Of a stretch of DNA of 64,000 bases, positions 1 through 7,320 are shown piece after piece. The notes beneath the pieces are model-generated. The model saw nothing but the letters and a program-made list of their open reading frames with translations, ran no database searches and had not been told where the DNA came from. The stretch spans positions 5,766,001 to 5,830,000 of the forward strand of contig NZ_CP117167.1 of NCBI RefSeq assembly GCF_028596025.1, in the 5' to 3' direction. A program made the position numbers and the translations under genes. Numbering within the stretch: position 1 is the stretch's first letter; every line of letters begins with the position of its first letter. The DNA comes from Mucilaginibacter jinjuensis. GTDB taxonomy: Bacteria > Bacteroidota > Bacteroidia > Sphingobacteriales > Sphingobacteriaceae.

Positions 1-440
1 ATAGCTTAGCCGAACTGCTTTACATGGGGGTACAAGGCGTAAAGGCGGTTGACCCATCTACGCCGGTGATGCTGCACATTGCCCTGGGAGGGCAAAATTT
101 AGAATCGCGCTACTTCCTTGATCAGATGCTCGACCGTAATGTGCCTTTTGATGTGATCGGCTTATCATACTACCCTAAATGGCATGGTACTCTAGATGAC
201 CTGAAAGCTAACATGATTGATCTATCTACCCGTTACAACCGCCAGGTGATGGTTGCCGAATACACGCAGCTTAAAACTGAAGTAAATGACATAGCCTTCA
301 GTATACCCAACAACAAGGCTTTAGGTACTTTTATATGGGAGCCATTGAGTACCTGGGAGCAGATTTTTGATAAGGATGGTAAATCCAACGCATACATTGA
401 TTTGTATGATGGCATTGCGAAGAAATACATCACCAAGTAG
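1..440 (+). CDS. GH53 endo-beta-1,4-galactanase, C-terminal part
   Basis: This gene is cut by the left edge of the window. The frame is open from base 3 and ends at TAG 438-440. The visible part matches the C-terminal half of glycoside hydrolase family 53 (arabinogalactan endo-beta-1,4-galactanase), which cleaves galactan side chains of pectin. Recognisable elements are DVIGLSYYPKWHGTLDDL and the later VMVAEY, where the glutamate is at the expected place of the GH53 nucleophile. The end, with the ALGTFIWEP strand, looks complete. No internal stop is seen. The family call is from memory of its motifs and the precise substrate is inferred. A 46-base repeat array starts directly at its stop codon. 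Confidence 0.82.
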   Translation, partial: SLAELLYMGVQGVKAVDPSTPVMLHIALGGQNLESRYFLDQMLDRNVPFDVIGLSYYPKWHGTLDDLKANMIDLSTRYNRQVMVAEYTQLKTEVNDIAFSIPNNKALGTFIWEPLSTWEQIFDKDGKSNAYIDLYDGIAKKYITK

Positions 441-687
441 GATCAGAATTTACTGAATTGTCTTGAACCAGAATTCTCAGAATTTAGGAATTAACAGAAT
501 GATTTGATTTTTAATCCTGAAAATTCTTTAATTCCATAAATTCTGATCCAAGATTAAATATTCTGAAAATTCTTTAATTCAGTAAATTCTGATCCAAGAC
601 GAAATATTCTGAAAATTCTTTAATTCAGTAAATTCTGATCCAAGACGAAATATTCTGAAAATTCTTTAATTCAGTAAATTCTGATCC
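440..687. repeat. 46-base tandem repeat array with inverted first unit
   Basis: Four head-to-tail units of 46 bases lie at 504-549, 550-595, 596-641 and 642-687. The last two are almost identical and the first is more diverged. Each ends in CAGTAAATTCTGATCC. The sequence directly at the upstream stop codon (440-459, GGATCAGAATTTACTGAATT) is the reverse complement of the unit end, so the array can fold into long hairpins. It probably ends the upstream transcript. There are no spacers, so this is not a CRISPR array. Confidence 0.85.
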
Positions 688-742
688 CAAACACAAAAGC
701 TCTTTATCAGTTATAATTAGGTTGCATTAAAACAAGCTAATT

Positions 743-1510
743 ATGAGATCGATATGGAAGGGCTCCATCGGGTTTGGGCTGGTAAATATTCCCATTAAAT
801 TATATTCGGCAGTACAAAACAGCTCGCTCGATCTGGACATGCTGGATGGCCGCGACCATGCGAAAATCCATTTCATGCGGGTTAACGAGCACACCAAAAA
901 AGAAGTGCCTTATGATAAGATTGTGCGTGCCTATAAACTCGACGATGATTACGTAGTAGTTGAAGAAGCCGATTTTGAAGCCGCCAGCCCCGAAAAAACA
1001 AGACTCATAGAGATAGAAAGCTTTGTGGAAATGAGCGAGGTAAACCCCATGTTCTACGAAACATCGTACTATGCCGAGCCCGAGCAAAAAAACAGTAAAG
1101 CCTATACCCTGTTGGTTGAAGCCCTCAAAAAAAGCAAGAAAGCAGGCCTGGCACGCTTTGTATTGCGTAATACCGAAAACCTATGCATCATTCACCCCGA
1201 AAATAATGTGCTGGTGGTTACACGCATTCGGTTTGGACAGGAGATCAGGGATACGGAAGATCTGAACATCCCGAAAGAAGGCGCAATCAGCAAAAAAGAA
1301 CTGGATATGGGCTTAGCCTTGATTAACCAGTATGCTGAGAAATTTGATGTATCGAAATTCAAAGATCAGTACAGCGATGACTTGCTGAAAATCATTAAAG
1401 CAAAAGCCAAAGGCAAGCACCCAACTGTTAAGAAAATGAAGGTGGTTAAAACATCCAGTGATGACCTTTACGACCAGTTAATGGCAAGCCTGAGCAAGAA
1501 AGGTGCATAA
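743..1510 (+). CDS. ku: Ku, bacterial non-homologous end-joining protein
   Basis: The 255-residue protein starts MRSIWKGSIGFGLVNIPIKL, the typical opening of bacterial Ku. Ku homodimers bind double-strand DNA ends and recruit the ligase LigD. The Ku core beta-barrel spans about residues 1-200 and includes the GLARFVLRNTENL strand. It is followed by a short lysine-rich tail (KIIKAKAKGKHPTVKKMK) of the kind that binds DNA. The length is usual for the family. No ligD is nearby, so the partner must lie elsewhere. The gene stands alone between the repeat array and a DUF892 gene about 110 bases downstream. Confidence 0.93.
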   Translation: MRSIWKGSIGFGLVNIPIKLYSAVQNSSLDLDMLDGRDHAKIHFMRVNEHTKKEVPYDKIVRAYKLDDDYVVVEEADFEAASPEKTRLIEIESFVEMSEVNPMFYETSYYAEPEQKNSKAYTLLVEALKKSKKAGLARFVLRNTENLCIIHPENNVLVVTRIRFGQEIRDTEDLNIPKEGAISKKELDMGLALINQYAEKFDVSKFKDQYSDDLLKIIKAKAKGKHPTVKKMKVVKTSSDDLYDQLMASLSKKGA

Positions 1511-1619
1511 ATCATAAACATCATACCGGGCTAAATTTCAATTGCATATTTAATTTATTCGCCACGAAACTTTCGTTTTAGTTTAATGTTATAAATAATA
1601 ACTAAAACAAAACATCATC

Positions 1620-2162
1620 ATGGCAACTAAAACCAAGACCCCGGAAACCACTACAGAAGTAGAAGAGTCGGCATTGAACGAATTATTTATAGACGAGCTT
1701 AAAGATATTTACTGGGCCGAAAAACACCTGACCAAGGCTTTAGCCAAAATGGCTAAAAACGCAACTTCAGACGAATTACGCCAGGCATTGCAAAACCACC
1801 AGACTGAGACCGAAGGACAAATTACCCGATTGGAATCAGTATTTGAGTCAATTGGCGAAAAAGCTGTTGCCAAAAAATGCGAAGCTATGAACGGCCTGAT
1901 TAAAGAATCGGAAGAAATTATGGAAGATACCGAAGATGGCAGCATTACCCGCGATGCCGGTATTATTTCGGCAGCTCAAAAATCTGAGCATTATGAGATT
2001 GCCTCTTACGGTACATTAAGAACCCTGGCTGCAACTTTAGGTTATACCGAAGCTGCCGAACTTTTAGGCCAAACCCTGGAAGAAGAGAAAAATGCAGATG
2101 CCCTGCTTACCCGCATTGCCGAAAGCAGCATCAACACATCTGCAAAAAGCGAGAAGAAGTAA
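1620..2162 (+). CDS. DUF892 (YciE-type) ferritin-like protein
   Basis: The 180-residue protein has a disordered lysine/threonine-rich head, then the DUF892 core (about residues 17-168) with LNELFIDELKDIYWAEKHL and SEHYEIASYGTLRTLAATLG. The family folds as a ferritin-like four-helix bundle and carries conserved acidic and histidine residues that may bind metal. Members are induced under stress in several bacteria; the biochemical role is not settled. The Ser/Lys-rich tail ends just before a strong terminator. It is preceded by a 110-base gap, so it probably has its own promoter. Confidence 0.88.
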   Translation: MATKTKTPETTTEVEESALNELFIDELKDIYWAEKHLTKALAKMAKNATSDELRQALQNHQTETEGQITRLESVFESIGEKAVAKKCEAMNGLIKESEEIMEDTEDGSITRDAGIISAAQKSEHYEIASYGTLRTLAATLGYTEAAELLGQTLEEEKNADALLTRIAESSINTSAKSEKK

Positions 2163-2189
2163 GGCGACGTTATTTCTTTTAATGCAGCA

Positions 2190-2212
2190 AAGGGCCCTTT
2201 AACAGGGCCCTT
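2190..2212. terminator. Bidirectional rho-independent terminator
   Basis: A 9-base perfect stem, AAGGGCCCT / AGGGCCCTT, with a 5-base loop lies between the convergent DUF892 gene and the minus-strand gene at 2218. T-rich tracts lie on both sides, so it may serve both genes. Confidence 0.75.
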
Positions 2213-2217
2213 GTTGT

Positions 2218-2595
2218 TTAACTTTTGTTTATAAACCTGCCATCAACCCAAACAAGCGGCAACCCGGTATCTAAGAGGCCGCGGGTTACTTCTGAGTTAA
2301 CAATTATCGCCAAATCGAATTTCTGGAAACGGATACAGGTTTCATACAAAGCTTCGGTTACCTTAAGCGCGGTTTCAAAATCGCCATTAGTTAATATAGT
2401 AAGCTGGTAAGCGCCAGATTTATATAAAACAGGGAAGTATTTTGCTATATCAACACCCAATAATTTACAAATTTCGGTAAGCATATAGATGTTGACCGGG
2501 TCGTCGTCATCAAGCAAATGGAATAAGGTATTTTCGAGTCTTTGAGTAAAATTGAATGCGGGGCCCTCTTCTTCAATTTTCCTTATAATTGACAT
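2218..2595 (-). CDS. Hypothetical cytoplasmic protein, 125 aa
   Basis: I do not recognise this family. The 125-residue protein is acidic in its first half (residues 28-33 are LDDDDP) and has no signal peptide or membrane segment. The predicted pattern is alternating helix and strand, with a C-terminal strand pair LPLVWVDGRFINKS. The ATG at 2595 follows an AT-rich upstream stretch. It stands alone, convergent with the DUF892 gene and sharing its terminator. Codon use looks like that of its neighbours and the frame is clean over its length, which supports a real gene. Confidence 0.65.
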   Translation of the reverse strand: MSIIRKIEEEGPAFNFTQRLENTLFHLLDDDDPVNIYMLTEICKLLGVDIAKYFPVLYKSGAYQLTILTNGDFETALKVTEALYETCIRFQKFDLAIIVNSEVTRGLLDTGLPLVWVDGRFINKS

Positions 2596-2691
2596 AGTTT
2601 ATTTCTAATTAAAAAATAAAGATATAAATTCTATTTTATATCAATAAAATATTTGTGAGGAATACAGGGTTGGAGAGATGCTCGGCCCCAT

Positions 2692-2866
2692 TTTGTCATT
2701 GCGAGGAGGTACGACGTGGCAATCTCGTCGCCAATACTTATTCGATTTGTATAGTTATGAATATGCTTCCCCTCTCGAGAGGGGTCAGGGGTGTGTCCTT
2801 AGGTTAACTCACGTATAAACACACCCCTGCCATCACACCATCTTCCGCACCCCCTCTCAAGAGGGG
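2692..2866. repeat. Dispersed intergenic repeats (GTCATTGCGAGGA half unit and CCCCTCTC element)
   Basis: The 300-base gap 2596-2902 has no gene. At 2692-2735 lies a half copy of the TTGTCATTGCGAGGAGG element seen complete at 4009-4110. At 2769-2866 lies an inverted-repeat element bounded by CCCCTCTCGAGAGGGG and CCCCTCTCAAGAGGGG with inner arms TCAGGGGTGTGT and ACACACCCCTG. Near 2873-2900 is a degenerate copy of the CGATTTCGGA element. These look like REP/MITE-type non-coding repeats. Confidence 0.7.
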
Positions 2867-2902
2867 AATTGCAAATCGAACATTCGAATTCCGAAATAAA
2901 AC

Positions 2903-3391
2903 CTACTTATTCTTATACAAATTAAAGCTATACTCTGTATTCCCGTTTTCTTTCTTTGTTTTACGGAAACCATAATACACGCTATACTCTGGCCCATTAT
3001 ACCGATAAACGGCAATAGTATCGTTGAGGTTCGATTTTACGATGCCGTATCCGTTGGGTGCAAAGGTCAACACTATTTTTCTGGCTTCGGCTTTGCTGGT
3101 TGTAAAAAAAGCAAGCGCGTAAGCTTTGCCCCTTACTTTATCAAAGCTAATTTTATCGGTAGAAGTTGTGGATGTATACACCCTCGCAACCGTATCGCGT
3201 GTTACTTTACCCCCGGTATATTTGTACCCTTTTTGTATAAAATAAGGATCGGGATGTGCCGAGTTAACGTTATTAAAGCAATCCACAAGATCTGTAATGC
3301 TGGTTGGGTAGGTACTGTCTTTTTTAGTATCCTGTGCGTAAAGCTGAATTGAAAATAGGGCTGCTAAGATTATAAGGGATATCTTTTTCAT
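2903..3391 (-). CDS. Exported protein of unknown function, 162 aa
   Basis: The protein begins with a clear Sec signal peptide, MKKISLIILAALFSIQLYAQ, with a likely cut after YAQ. The mature part is about 140 residues, probably mostly beta strand, with no cysteine and no recognised catalytic motif. I cannot assign a family. It stands alone between two repeat-filled gaps. The signal peptide and clean frame support a real gene acting in the periplasm or outside the cell. Confidence 0.72.
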   Translation of the reverse strand: MKKISLIILAALFSIQLYAQDTKKDSTYPTSITDLVDCFNNVNSAHPDPYFIQKGYKYTGGKVTRDTVARVYTSTTSTDKISFDKVRGKAYALAFFTTSKAEARKIVLTFAPNGYGIVKSNLNDTIAVYRYNGPEYSVYYGFRKTKKENGNTEYSFNLYKNK

Positions 3392-3511
3392 TTGGTTTAT
3401 ATGCGTTAAAATGGTTGAGGCCCATTTAGCCTCCGCATACCAACAATCAGTTATGAAATGAGTTTTGATGAGGGAAATTATTTCGGAAGTGATAAAAGGA
3501 GTACTAACCGT

Positions 3512-3594
3512 TTTGTCATCTCGAACGATAGTGAGAGATCTTGTACTATTTGCTCATCTATCCTATAAGATTTCTCCTATCGTCGAAATGACAA
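3512..3594. repeat. Imperfect inverted repeat (TGTCATCTCGAACGATAG type)
   Basis: The 3392-3694 gap has no gene. It contains an imperfect inverted repeat with left arm TGTCATCTCGAACGATAGTG and right arm CTATCGTCGAAATGACAA. The same general layout (start like TGTCAT, end ATGACA) is seen at 40858-40982 and 47138-47300. After it lies a tract like TTGATTCTCGTCTCTTGTTT, which recurs near 4156, 25715, 25825, 26280 and 35060. Confidence 0.6.
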
Positions 3595-3694
3595 GGTGCA
3601 TCTTGATTTTCTTTCCAGATTTATTCCAGTCTTGATTCTCGTCTCTTGTTTCTTGCCTCTCCTCCCATATCTTTGCCCTCAAATTTAAATTACC

Positions 3695-3994
3695 ATGATA
3701 GCCCACCACGTATTATTCTGGCTTAAAGCCGACACTACCGACGAACAGAAAGCCTCTTTCCGCAAAGGCCTGCAATCGTTACAAGATATTGAAGTTATTA
3801 AAACCCTGCACATCGGCACACCGGTTCCGTCTATCGACCGTGCCGTGGTTGATACCACTTACACTTTTAGCCTGGTACTGTTTTTCGAGGATCTGGCTGC
3901 GCACGATGTTTACCAGGTACATCCGGTACACAAAGCTTTCTTAGATGAGAACCGTGTTTATTTCGACAGGGTTGTTATTTATGATGCAGAGTAA
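3695..3994 (+). CDS. Dabb (stress-responsive A/B barrel) domain protein
   Basis: The 99-residue protein is a single Dabb domain. It opens MIAHHVLFWLKADTTDEQ, has the central THxG-like HIGTPVPSIDR and the VHPVHKAFLDE helix typical of this dimeric alpha/beta barrel. Family members range from plant stress proteins to small enzymes acting on polyketides or phenols, so the sequence alone gives no substrate. It is a single-gene unit with no partner nearby. The start is the only reasonable ATG. Confidence 0.85.
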   Translation: MIAHHVLFWLKADTTDEQKASFRKGLQSLQDIEVIKTLHIGTPVPSIDRAVVDTTYTFSLVLFFEDLAAHDVYQVHPVHKAFLDENRVYFDRVVIYDAE

Positions 3995-4008
3995 GGTTTG
4001 ACTTATAT

Positions 4009-4153
4009 TTTTGTCATTGCGAGGAGGTACGACGAAGCAATCTCGTAGCTATGCAGATCGAAGAAGCATTGGCGACGAGATTGCCACGCTATCGCTCGCA
4101 ATGACAAAATGGATAGCTAAATCCGAAATCGAACATCCGACATCCGAAATTAC
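4009..4153. repeat. Complete GTCATTGCGAGGA inverted repeat plus TCGAACATCCGA element
   Basis: Bases 4009-4110 form a long imperfect palindrome. The left arm is TTTTGTCATTGCGAGGAGG and the right arm ends CGCTCGCAATGACAAAAT, with inner AGCAATCTCGT / ACGAGATTGC arms. Next to it (about 4118-4153) lies the element read in reverse as GGATGTCGGATGTTCGATTT. The same two elements occur together at 26138-26265, 26654-26729 and 34864-35004. Confidence 0.8.
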
Positions 4154-4182
4154 TTGTTTCTCGTCTCTTGCCTCTCTCCTAA

Positions 4183-5466
4183 CTATATTGTGAAAAACAT
4201 AGCCACGGCAGCACCGCCCATTACAATAAAGGTCACCCAGAGCAAAATTTTAGATGTCAGGCGGCTTTTGTATTCGCCCATGATATCATCCCGGCACATA
4301 ATTTTAATGATGAGGAATAGCAGCGGCACTGCAGCCACACCATTTAATACGGCGGTATATACCAGGGCTTTAACCGGATCTATCCCTATAAAATTAATGG
4401 CAAGGCCAATAAGCATGGCTACAATTATAACCCCGTAAAACCCTTTTGCTTTTCTGAATTTAAGGTTGAGGCTCGCCTTCCAATCAAAAGCTTCGGCAAC
4501 GGCGTAGGCAGCTGAGCCTGACAATACCGGCACCGCCAGTAAGCCCAAACCAATAATACCAATAGAAAATACCAGCTTCGACAGATACCCCGCATGCGGA
4601 AACGAGTGCACCAGCGGCTCCAGTGCCTTAGCAGCATCGGCTGCTGTTTTAATATCTTTTATACCACTGTTGTGCAAAACGGTAGCACCAACCAGTAAAA
4701 TGCACCAGGTTGTAATTTCAGAAACAACCATACCAAAAGTATTATCTTTCCGCATGGCATGTATTTTAGGCCAGCTAACACTGTGCTTCCCTTTGGCTTT
4801 TTCTTCCTCTACCTCCTGCGATGCTTCCCAGAAAAACATATAAGGCGTAATGGTAGTGCCAAATACACCGGTAATAATAAACAGGAAAGCAAAGCTGAAC
4901 TCAATATGTGGTGTTACGGTTGCCTTTAATACAGTGGGCCAATCCTGGTGAATAATAAATACTGTAATGGGATAGGCAAGTAATGTTATAGCCAGCCATT
5001 TCAATATACCCGAGTAAATTTTGTAGTTAGTAAATATTTCGAGCAATAAAATAATAACCGTAAACAGCATGGTAAGCACCACAAAATGTACAGGTACCAA
5101 TAGTTGTGCTGCGGCAGCCATAGCGCCAATATCGGCACCAATGTTAATGGTGTTGGCAATTACCACCAGGCTTACCACTATATACAACACAGGCTTGCTG
5201 TAATGCTCTTTAACCACGGCAGCTATACCTTTGCCTGTAACCAGGCCAATACGTGCGCAGGCTTCCTGTACGGCCATCATAAAGGGTAGCATGTAAAGGG
5301 CGGTCCACAATTGCCCGTAGCCAAACTGGGCCCCTGTTTGCGAATAGGTGGCTATGCCCGATGGGTCATCATCGGCAGCACCGGTGGTAAGGCCGGGTCC
5401 CAGCACAGTAAACCATTTCCAGATCGATTTTTTAGCCGGTTTTTCGGTTGTTGTTTTTAGGGGCAT
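4183..5466 (-). CDS. NRAMP-related divalent metal transporter
   Basis: The 427-residue membrane protein has about 11 hydrophobic segments and the NRAMP (SLC11) fold pattern, starting with VLGPGLTTGAADDDPSGIAT. The helix-1 metal motif is DPSG (residues 34-37) instead of the DPGN of Mn/Fe transporters. In helix 6, where Mn/Fe transporters have a methionine-proline motif, it reads GTTITPY (203-209). These changes are like those in the NRAMP-related magnesium transporter branch, so Mg2+ is a reasonable guess, but this is inference. The gene stands alone; the C-terminus is complete at 427 residues. No MntR gene is adjacent. Confidence 0.85.
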   Translation of the reverse strand: MPLKTTTEKPAKKSIWKWFTVLGPGLTTGAADDDPSGIATYSQTGAQFGYGQLWTALYMLPFMMAVQEACARIGLVTGKGIAAVVKEHYSKPVLYIVVSLVVIANTINIGADIGAMAAAAQLLVPVHFVVLTMLFTVIILLLEIFTNYKIYSGILKWLAITLLAYPITVFIIHQDWPTVLKATVTPHIEFSFAFLFIITGVFGTTITPYMFFWEASQEVEEEKAKGKHSVSWPKIHAMRKDNTFGMVVSEITTWCILLVGATVLHNSGIKDIKTAADAAKALEPLVHSFPHAGYLSKLVFSIGIIGLGLLAVPVLSGSAAYAVAEAFDWKASLNLKFRKAKGFYGVIIVAMLIGLAINFIGIDPVKALVYTAVLNGVAAVPLLFLIIKIMCRDDIMGEYKSRLTSKILLWVTFIVMGGAAVAMFFTI

Positions 5467-5561
5467 AATAACAAACTGTAGTATTGGAGTAAGTTAGCTA
5501 ATAAGCAGAGCTATAGCAAAATTTAGTTTTGAGTACTGAGTTTTAAGTCTGATCTACCCAA

Positions 5562-5670
5562 TTTCTACCCCTTATTAACGCTGTTGCAAATTGCACCGGC
5601 TTAGTGTTCCCCTAATTTAGGGGAATGCAATGGCAGTGCTATTACTCCTAACATTAATAAGGGGTAGAAA
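5562..5670. mobile_element. MITE-like element with 17-base terminal inverted repeats
   Basis: The 109-base element is bounded by TTTCTACCCCTTATTAA (5562-5578) and its exact reverse complement TTAATAAGGGGTAGAAA (5654-5670). The inside has no ORF and has a second palindrome, TTCCCCTAATTTAGGGGAA. A related, more worn copy lies in the opposite orientation at about 55112-55214. No clear target duplication is visible. The exact end repeats suggest a non-autonomous element, mobilised in trans. Confidence 0.65.
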
Positions 5671-5687
5671 TGATTAAGTTTCAATGA

Positions 5688-5737
5688 TGTCCGCCCTGTC
5701 GCATCCTGTACGGAAGGGAAAATGGACGGACAGGAAA
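5688..5737 (+). repeat. 50-base repeat, left copy flanking the toxin-antitoxin pair
   Basis: This begins TGTCCGCCCTGTCGCATC and ends AAATGGACGGACAGGAA. Its ends TGTCCG and CGGACA are inverted. A direct copy with about 80% identity lies at 6495-6544, so the two enclose the UPF0175/PIN genes. Confidence 0.75.
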
Positions 5738-5825
5738 TTATTGGGGGGGCAATGAGTGCTATCAAATCAAAATCCACAACTCACTCCCTCACAACTATCT
5801 TTCACATTATTTGTATATTTACATT

Positions 5826-6053
5826 ATGACAACGATCACACTTCAAGTTCCTGATAGCCTGGGTGAGTATCAAAATGATACCGTTAGATTTATTGCTGCC
5901 AAGCTGTATGAATCTGGCAAGTTATCATTAGGGCAAGCTGCCGATATGGTTGGATTATCAAAACGAACTTTCGCTGAGTTGCTGGGAGATTATGGGGTTT
6001 CTTTATTAAACTACCCGGTGTCTGAGATGCTGAGCGATGCAGATAGCATATAA
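5826..6053 (+). CDS. UPF0175 family antitoxin
   Basis: The 75-residue protein from ATG 5826 reads MTTITLQVPDSLGEYQND. A TTG at 5811 would extend it by five residues (MYIYI) but the ATG start fits the family better. It has the UPF0175 (COG2886) pattern: an N-terminal strand that would pair in a dimer, then a helix-turn-helix-like GQAADMVGLSKRTFAELL. The family is the usual antitoxin partner of DUF3368 PIN-domain proteins. It overlaps the next gene by 17 bases, the normal toxin-antitoxin arrangement, and probably represses its own promoter. Function is inferred from family and context. Confidence 0.85.
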   Translation: MTTITLQVPDSLGEYQNDTVRFIAAKLYESGKLSLGQAADMVGLSKRTFAELLGDYGVSLLNYPVSEMLSDADSI

Positions 6054-6477
6054 AATTGTTATTGCGGATACCAGTTGCTTTATTTTGTTGGACAAGATTG
6101 GCGAACTGGAAATACTGAAATCTCTATTCGGCAATGTAATTACCACCACAGTAATTGCCCGCGAATTTGGTTCTGATTTACCAGAGTGGGTAGAAATCAG
6201 ATCGGTTAAAGATCTACATTTTCAGAACACATTAGATGTTGATGCCGGAGAAGCAAGCGCCATTGCGCTCGCATTAGAATCAGAACCTTCGCTGCTTATT
6301 ATTGATGATAATAAAGGAAGGAAAGCAGCAAGAAGGCTAAATTTAAATATCACCGGAAGCCTCGGCATATTTTTAAAAGCAAAAAAAGCCGGAAATATAT
6401 CCTCTATAAAACCTATCGTAGAAAAAATACAACAACCAATTTCAGGTATTCACAAACAGTATTGCAGGAAATTTTAA
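6037..6477 (+). CDS. DUF3368 PIN-domain protein, probable toxin nuclease
   Basis: The 146-residue protein has the PIN-like fold of DUF3368 (COG2405). Probable metal-binding acidic residues are D10 in VIADTSCFILLDK, the E in REFGSDL, the D and E of VDAGEASAIALAL, and the D pair in LLIIDDNKGRKAA. The last motif (DDxxGRxxA) is characteristic. PIN toxins are Mg2+-dependent RNases. Here the gene overlaps its antitoxin gene, and the pair is enclosed by 50-base direct repeats. The C-terminus ending KQYCRKF looks complete. Confidence 0.85.
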   Translation: MQIAYKIVIADTSCFILLDKIGELEILKSLFGNVITTTVIAREFGSDLPEWVEIRSVKDLHFQNTLDVDAGEASAIALALESEPSLLIIDDNKGRKAARRLNLNITGSLGIFLKAKKAGNISSIKPIVEKIQQPISGIHKQYCRKF

Positions 6478-6494
6478 CAATTGCCGGCGAATAA

Positions 6495-6544
6495 TGTCCG
6501 TTCTGTAACATCGTGTACGATTGGGGAAATGGACGGACAGGAAC
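6495..6544 (+). repeat. 50-base repeat, right copy flanking the toxin-antitoxin pair
   Basis: TGTCCGTTCTGTAACATCGT opens this copy and ATGGACGGACAGGAA closes it, in the same orientation as the copy at 5688-5737. The inverted TGTCCG...CGGACA ends are kept in both. Confidence 0.75.
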
Positions 6545-6655
6545 TTAGTTTCGAGTTATGAATAAGCGAGTGAGCGGGCAACCAACCCGAAACCCAGACA
6601 TCTATAACTAATAATCTGTAAGTTAATTATCCTCCTTATTTTTCTTCAAAAACAC

Positions 6656-6700
6656 TTGCGCAATCAAATGGTTGCATTATATTTGCAATCAAATAGTTGC
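6656..6700 (+). promoter_or_regulatory. Bacteroidota promoter overlapped by two operator-like repeats
   Basis: TTG (6656-6658) and TATATTTG (6678-6685), 19 bases apart, match the Bacteroidota -33/-7 consensus. Two near-identical 16-base imperfect palindromes, GCAATCAAATGGTTGC (6660-6675) and GCAATCAAATAGTTGC (6685-6700), cover the promoter. This is the layout expected for a dimeric repressor of ArsR type, whose gene appears deleted just downstream. Confidence 0.65.
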
Positions 6701-6724
6701 ATATTTTCAATTAATCTTAAAAAA

Positions 6725-6814
6725 ATGAAAAAGATAGATTTATGGGTTATCCGCTTCCGTAAATTGTGGGCAACCCTTTTCGACCAGTTAGACGATGTAT
6801 TAAAGAACTTATAA
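6725..6814 (+). pseudogene. 3' remnant of an ArsR-family regulator gene
   Basis: A 29-codon ORF, MKKIDLWVIRFRKLWATLFD followed by QLDDVLKNL, precedes the START-domain gene by 14 bases. In Bacteroidota, ArsR regulators paired with such START-domain genes end in a helix of the form KKMKEIDKWLxQFRKxWxxRFxQLDxVL. The small ORF matches that C-terminal helix, while the winged helix-turn-helix body is missing. I read it as an internal deletion that fused the promoter to the 3' end of the gene. It may still be translated as a micropeptide. The match is from memory and was not aligned. Confidence 0.6.
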
Positions 6815-6828
6815 ATCAATAAAAAATC

Positions 6829-7320
6829 ATGAAGAACGAAACAACGATCACCAAAGATCTGGCGAACAAAAAACTTAACGTTACACGCCAGTTTAACGCA
6901 TCTGTAGAAAAGGTTTGGAAAGCATGGACCGATAAAACCTTGTTAGACCAATGGTGGGCACCCAAGCCATGGAAAGCCATAACAAAAATTATGGATTTTA
7001 CAGACGGGGGCTTATGGCTTTACTACATGGCTGGCCCTAATGGCGAAAAATCATATTGCCGGGTCGATTTTAAAACAGTTAACCTACAACATGGCTTCAC
7101 CTACTCTGCTAATTTTTGTGATGAAGACGGCAACATTGATGAAAGCTTTCCTACCATGCATTGGGTACTCGAGTTTAAATCAACCGATACAGGATCGAAA
7201 GTTGACGTAGTTATCAGTTTCGATAAAGATGAAGACCTGGAAAAAATAGTAGCCATAGGCTTCGAGGCAGGCTTTACGATGGGCTTGGGTAACCTTGATG
7301 AACTGTTGAATCAGTTTTGA
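6829..7320 (+). CDS. SRPBCC/START-domain (AHSA1-type) protein
   Basis: The 163-residue protein has the AHSA1 (activator of Hsp90 ATPase homology) helix-grip fold: LNVTRQFNASVEKVWKAWTD at the start, DQWWAPKPW, and the closing ATIGFEAGF-like AIGFEAGFTMGLGNLDELL helix. Such proteins have a hydrophobic ligand pocket; in Bacteroidota many are co-transcribed with an ArsR regulator. Here only a fragment of that regulator remains, and the operator-bearing promoter reads straight into this gene. Ligand unknown. Expression may now be unregulated in cis, which is inference. Confidence 0.86.
   Translation: MKNETTITKDLANKKLNVTRQFNASVEKVWKAWTDKTLLDQWWAPKPWKAITKIMDFTDGGLWLYYMAGPNGEKSYCRVDFKTVNLQHGFTYSANFCDEDGNIDESFPTMHWVLEFKSTDTGSKVDVVISFDKDEDLEKIVAIGFEAGFTMGLGNLDELLNQF

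Noticed and set aside
440..687. 46-base repeats as a CRISPR array
   Set aside because: Units follow each other without spacers and there are no cas genes in the window.
4011..4193. 60-codon ORF starting in the repeat at 4009
   Set aside because: It is the translated dispersed repeat, with no promoter or family.
6668..6814. Longer start (ATG 6668) for the ArsR remnant ORF
   Set aside because: The extra codons lie over the promoter and operator palindromes and do not resemble an ArsR winged helix.
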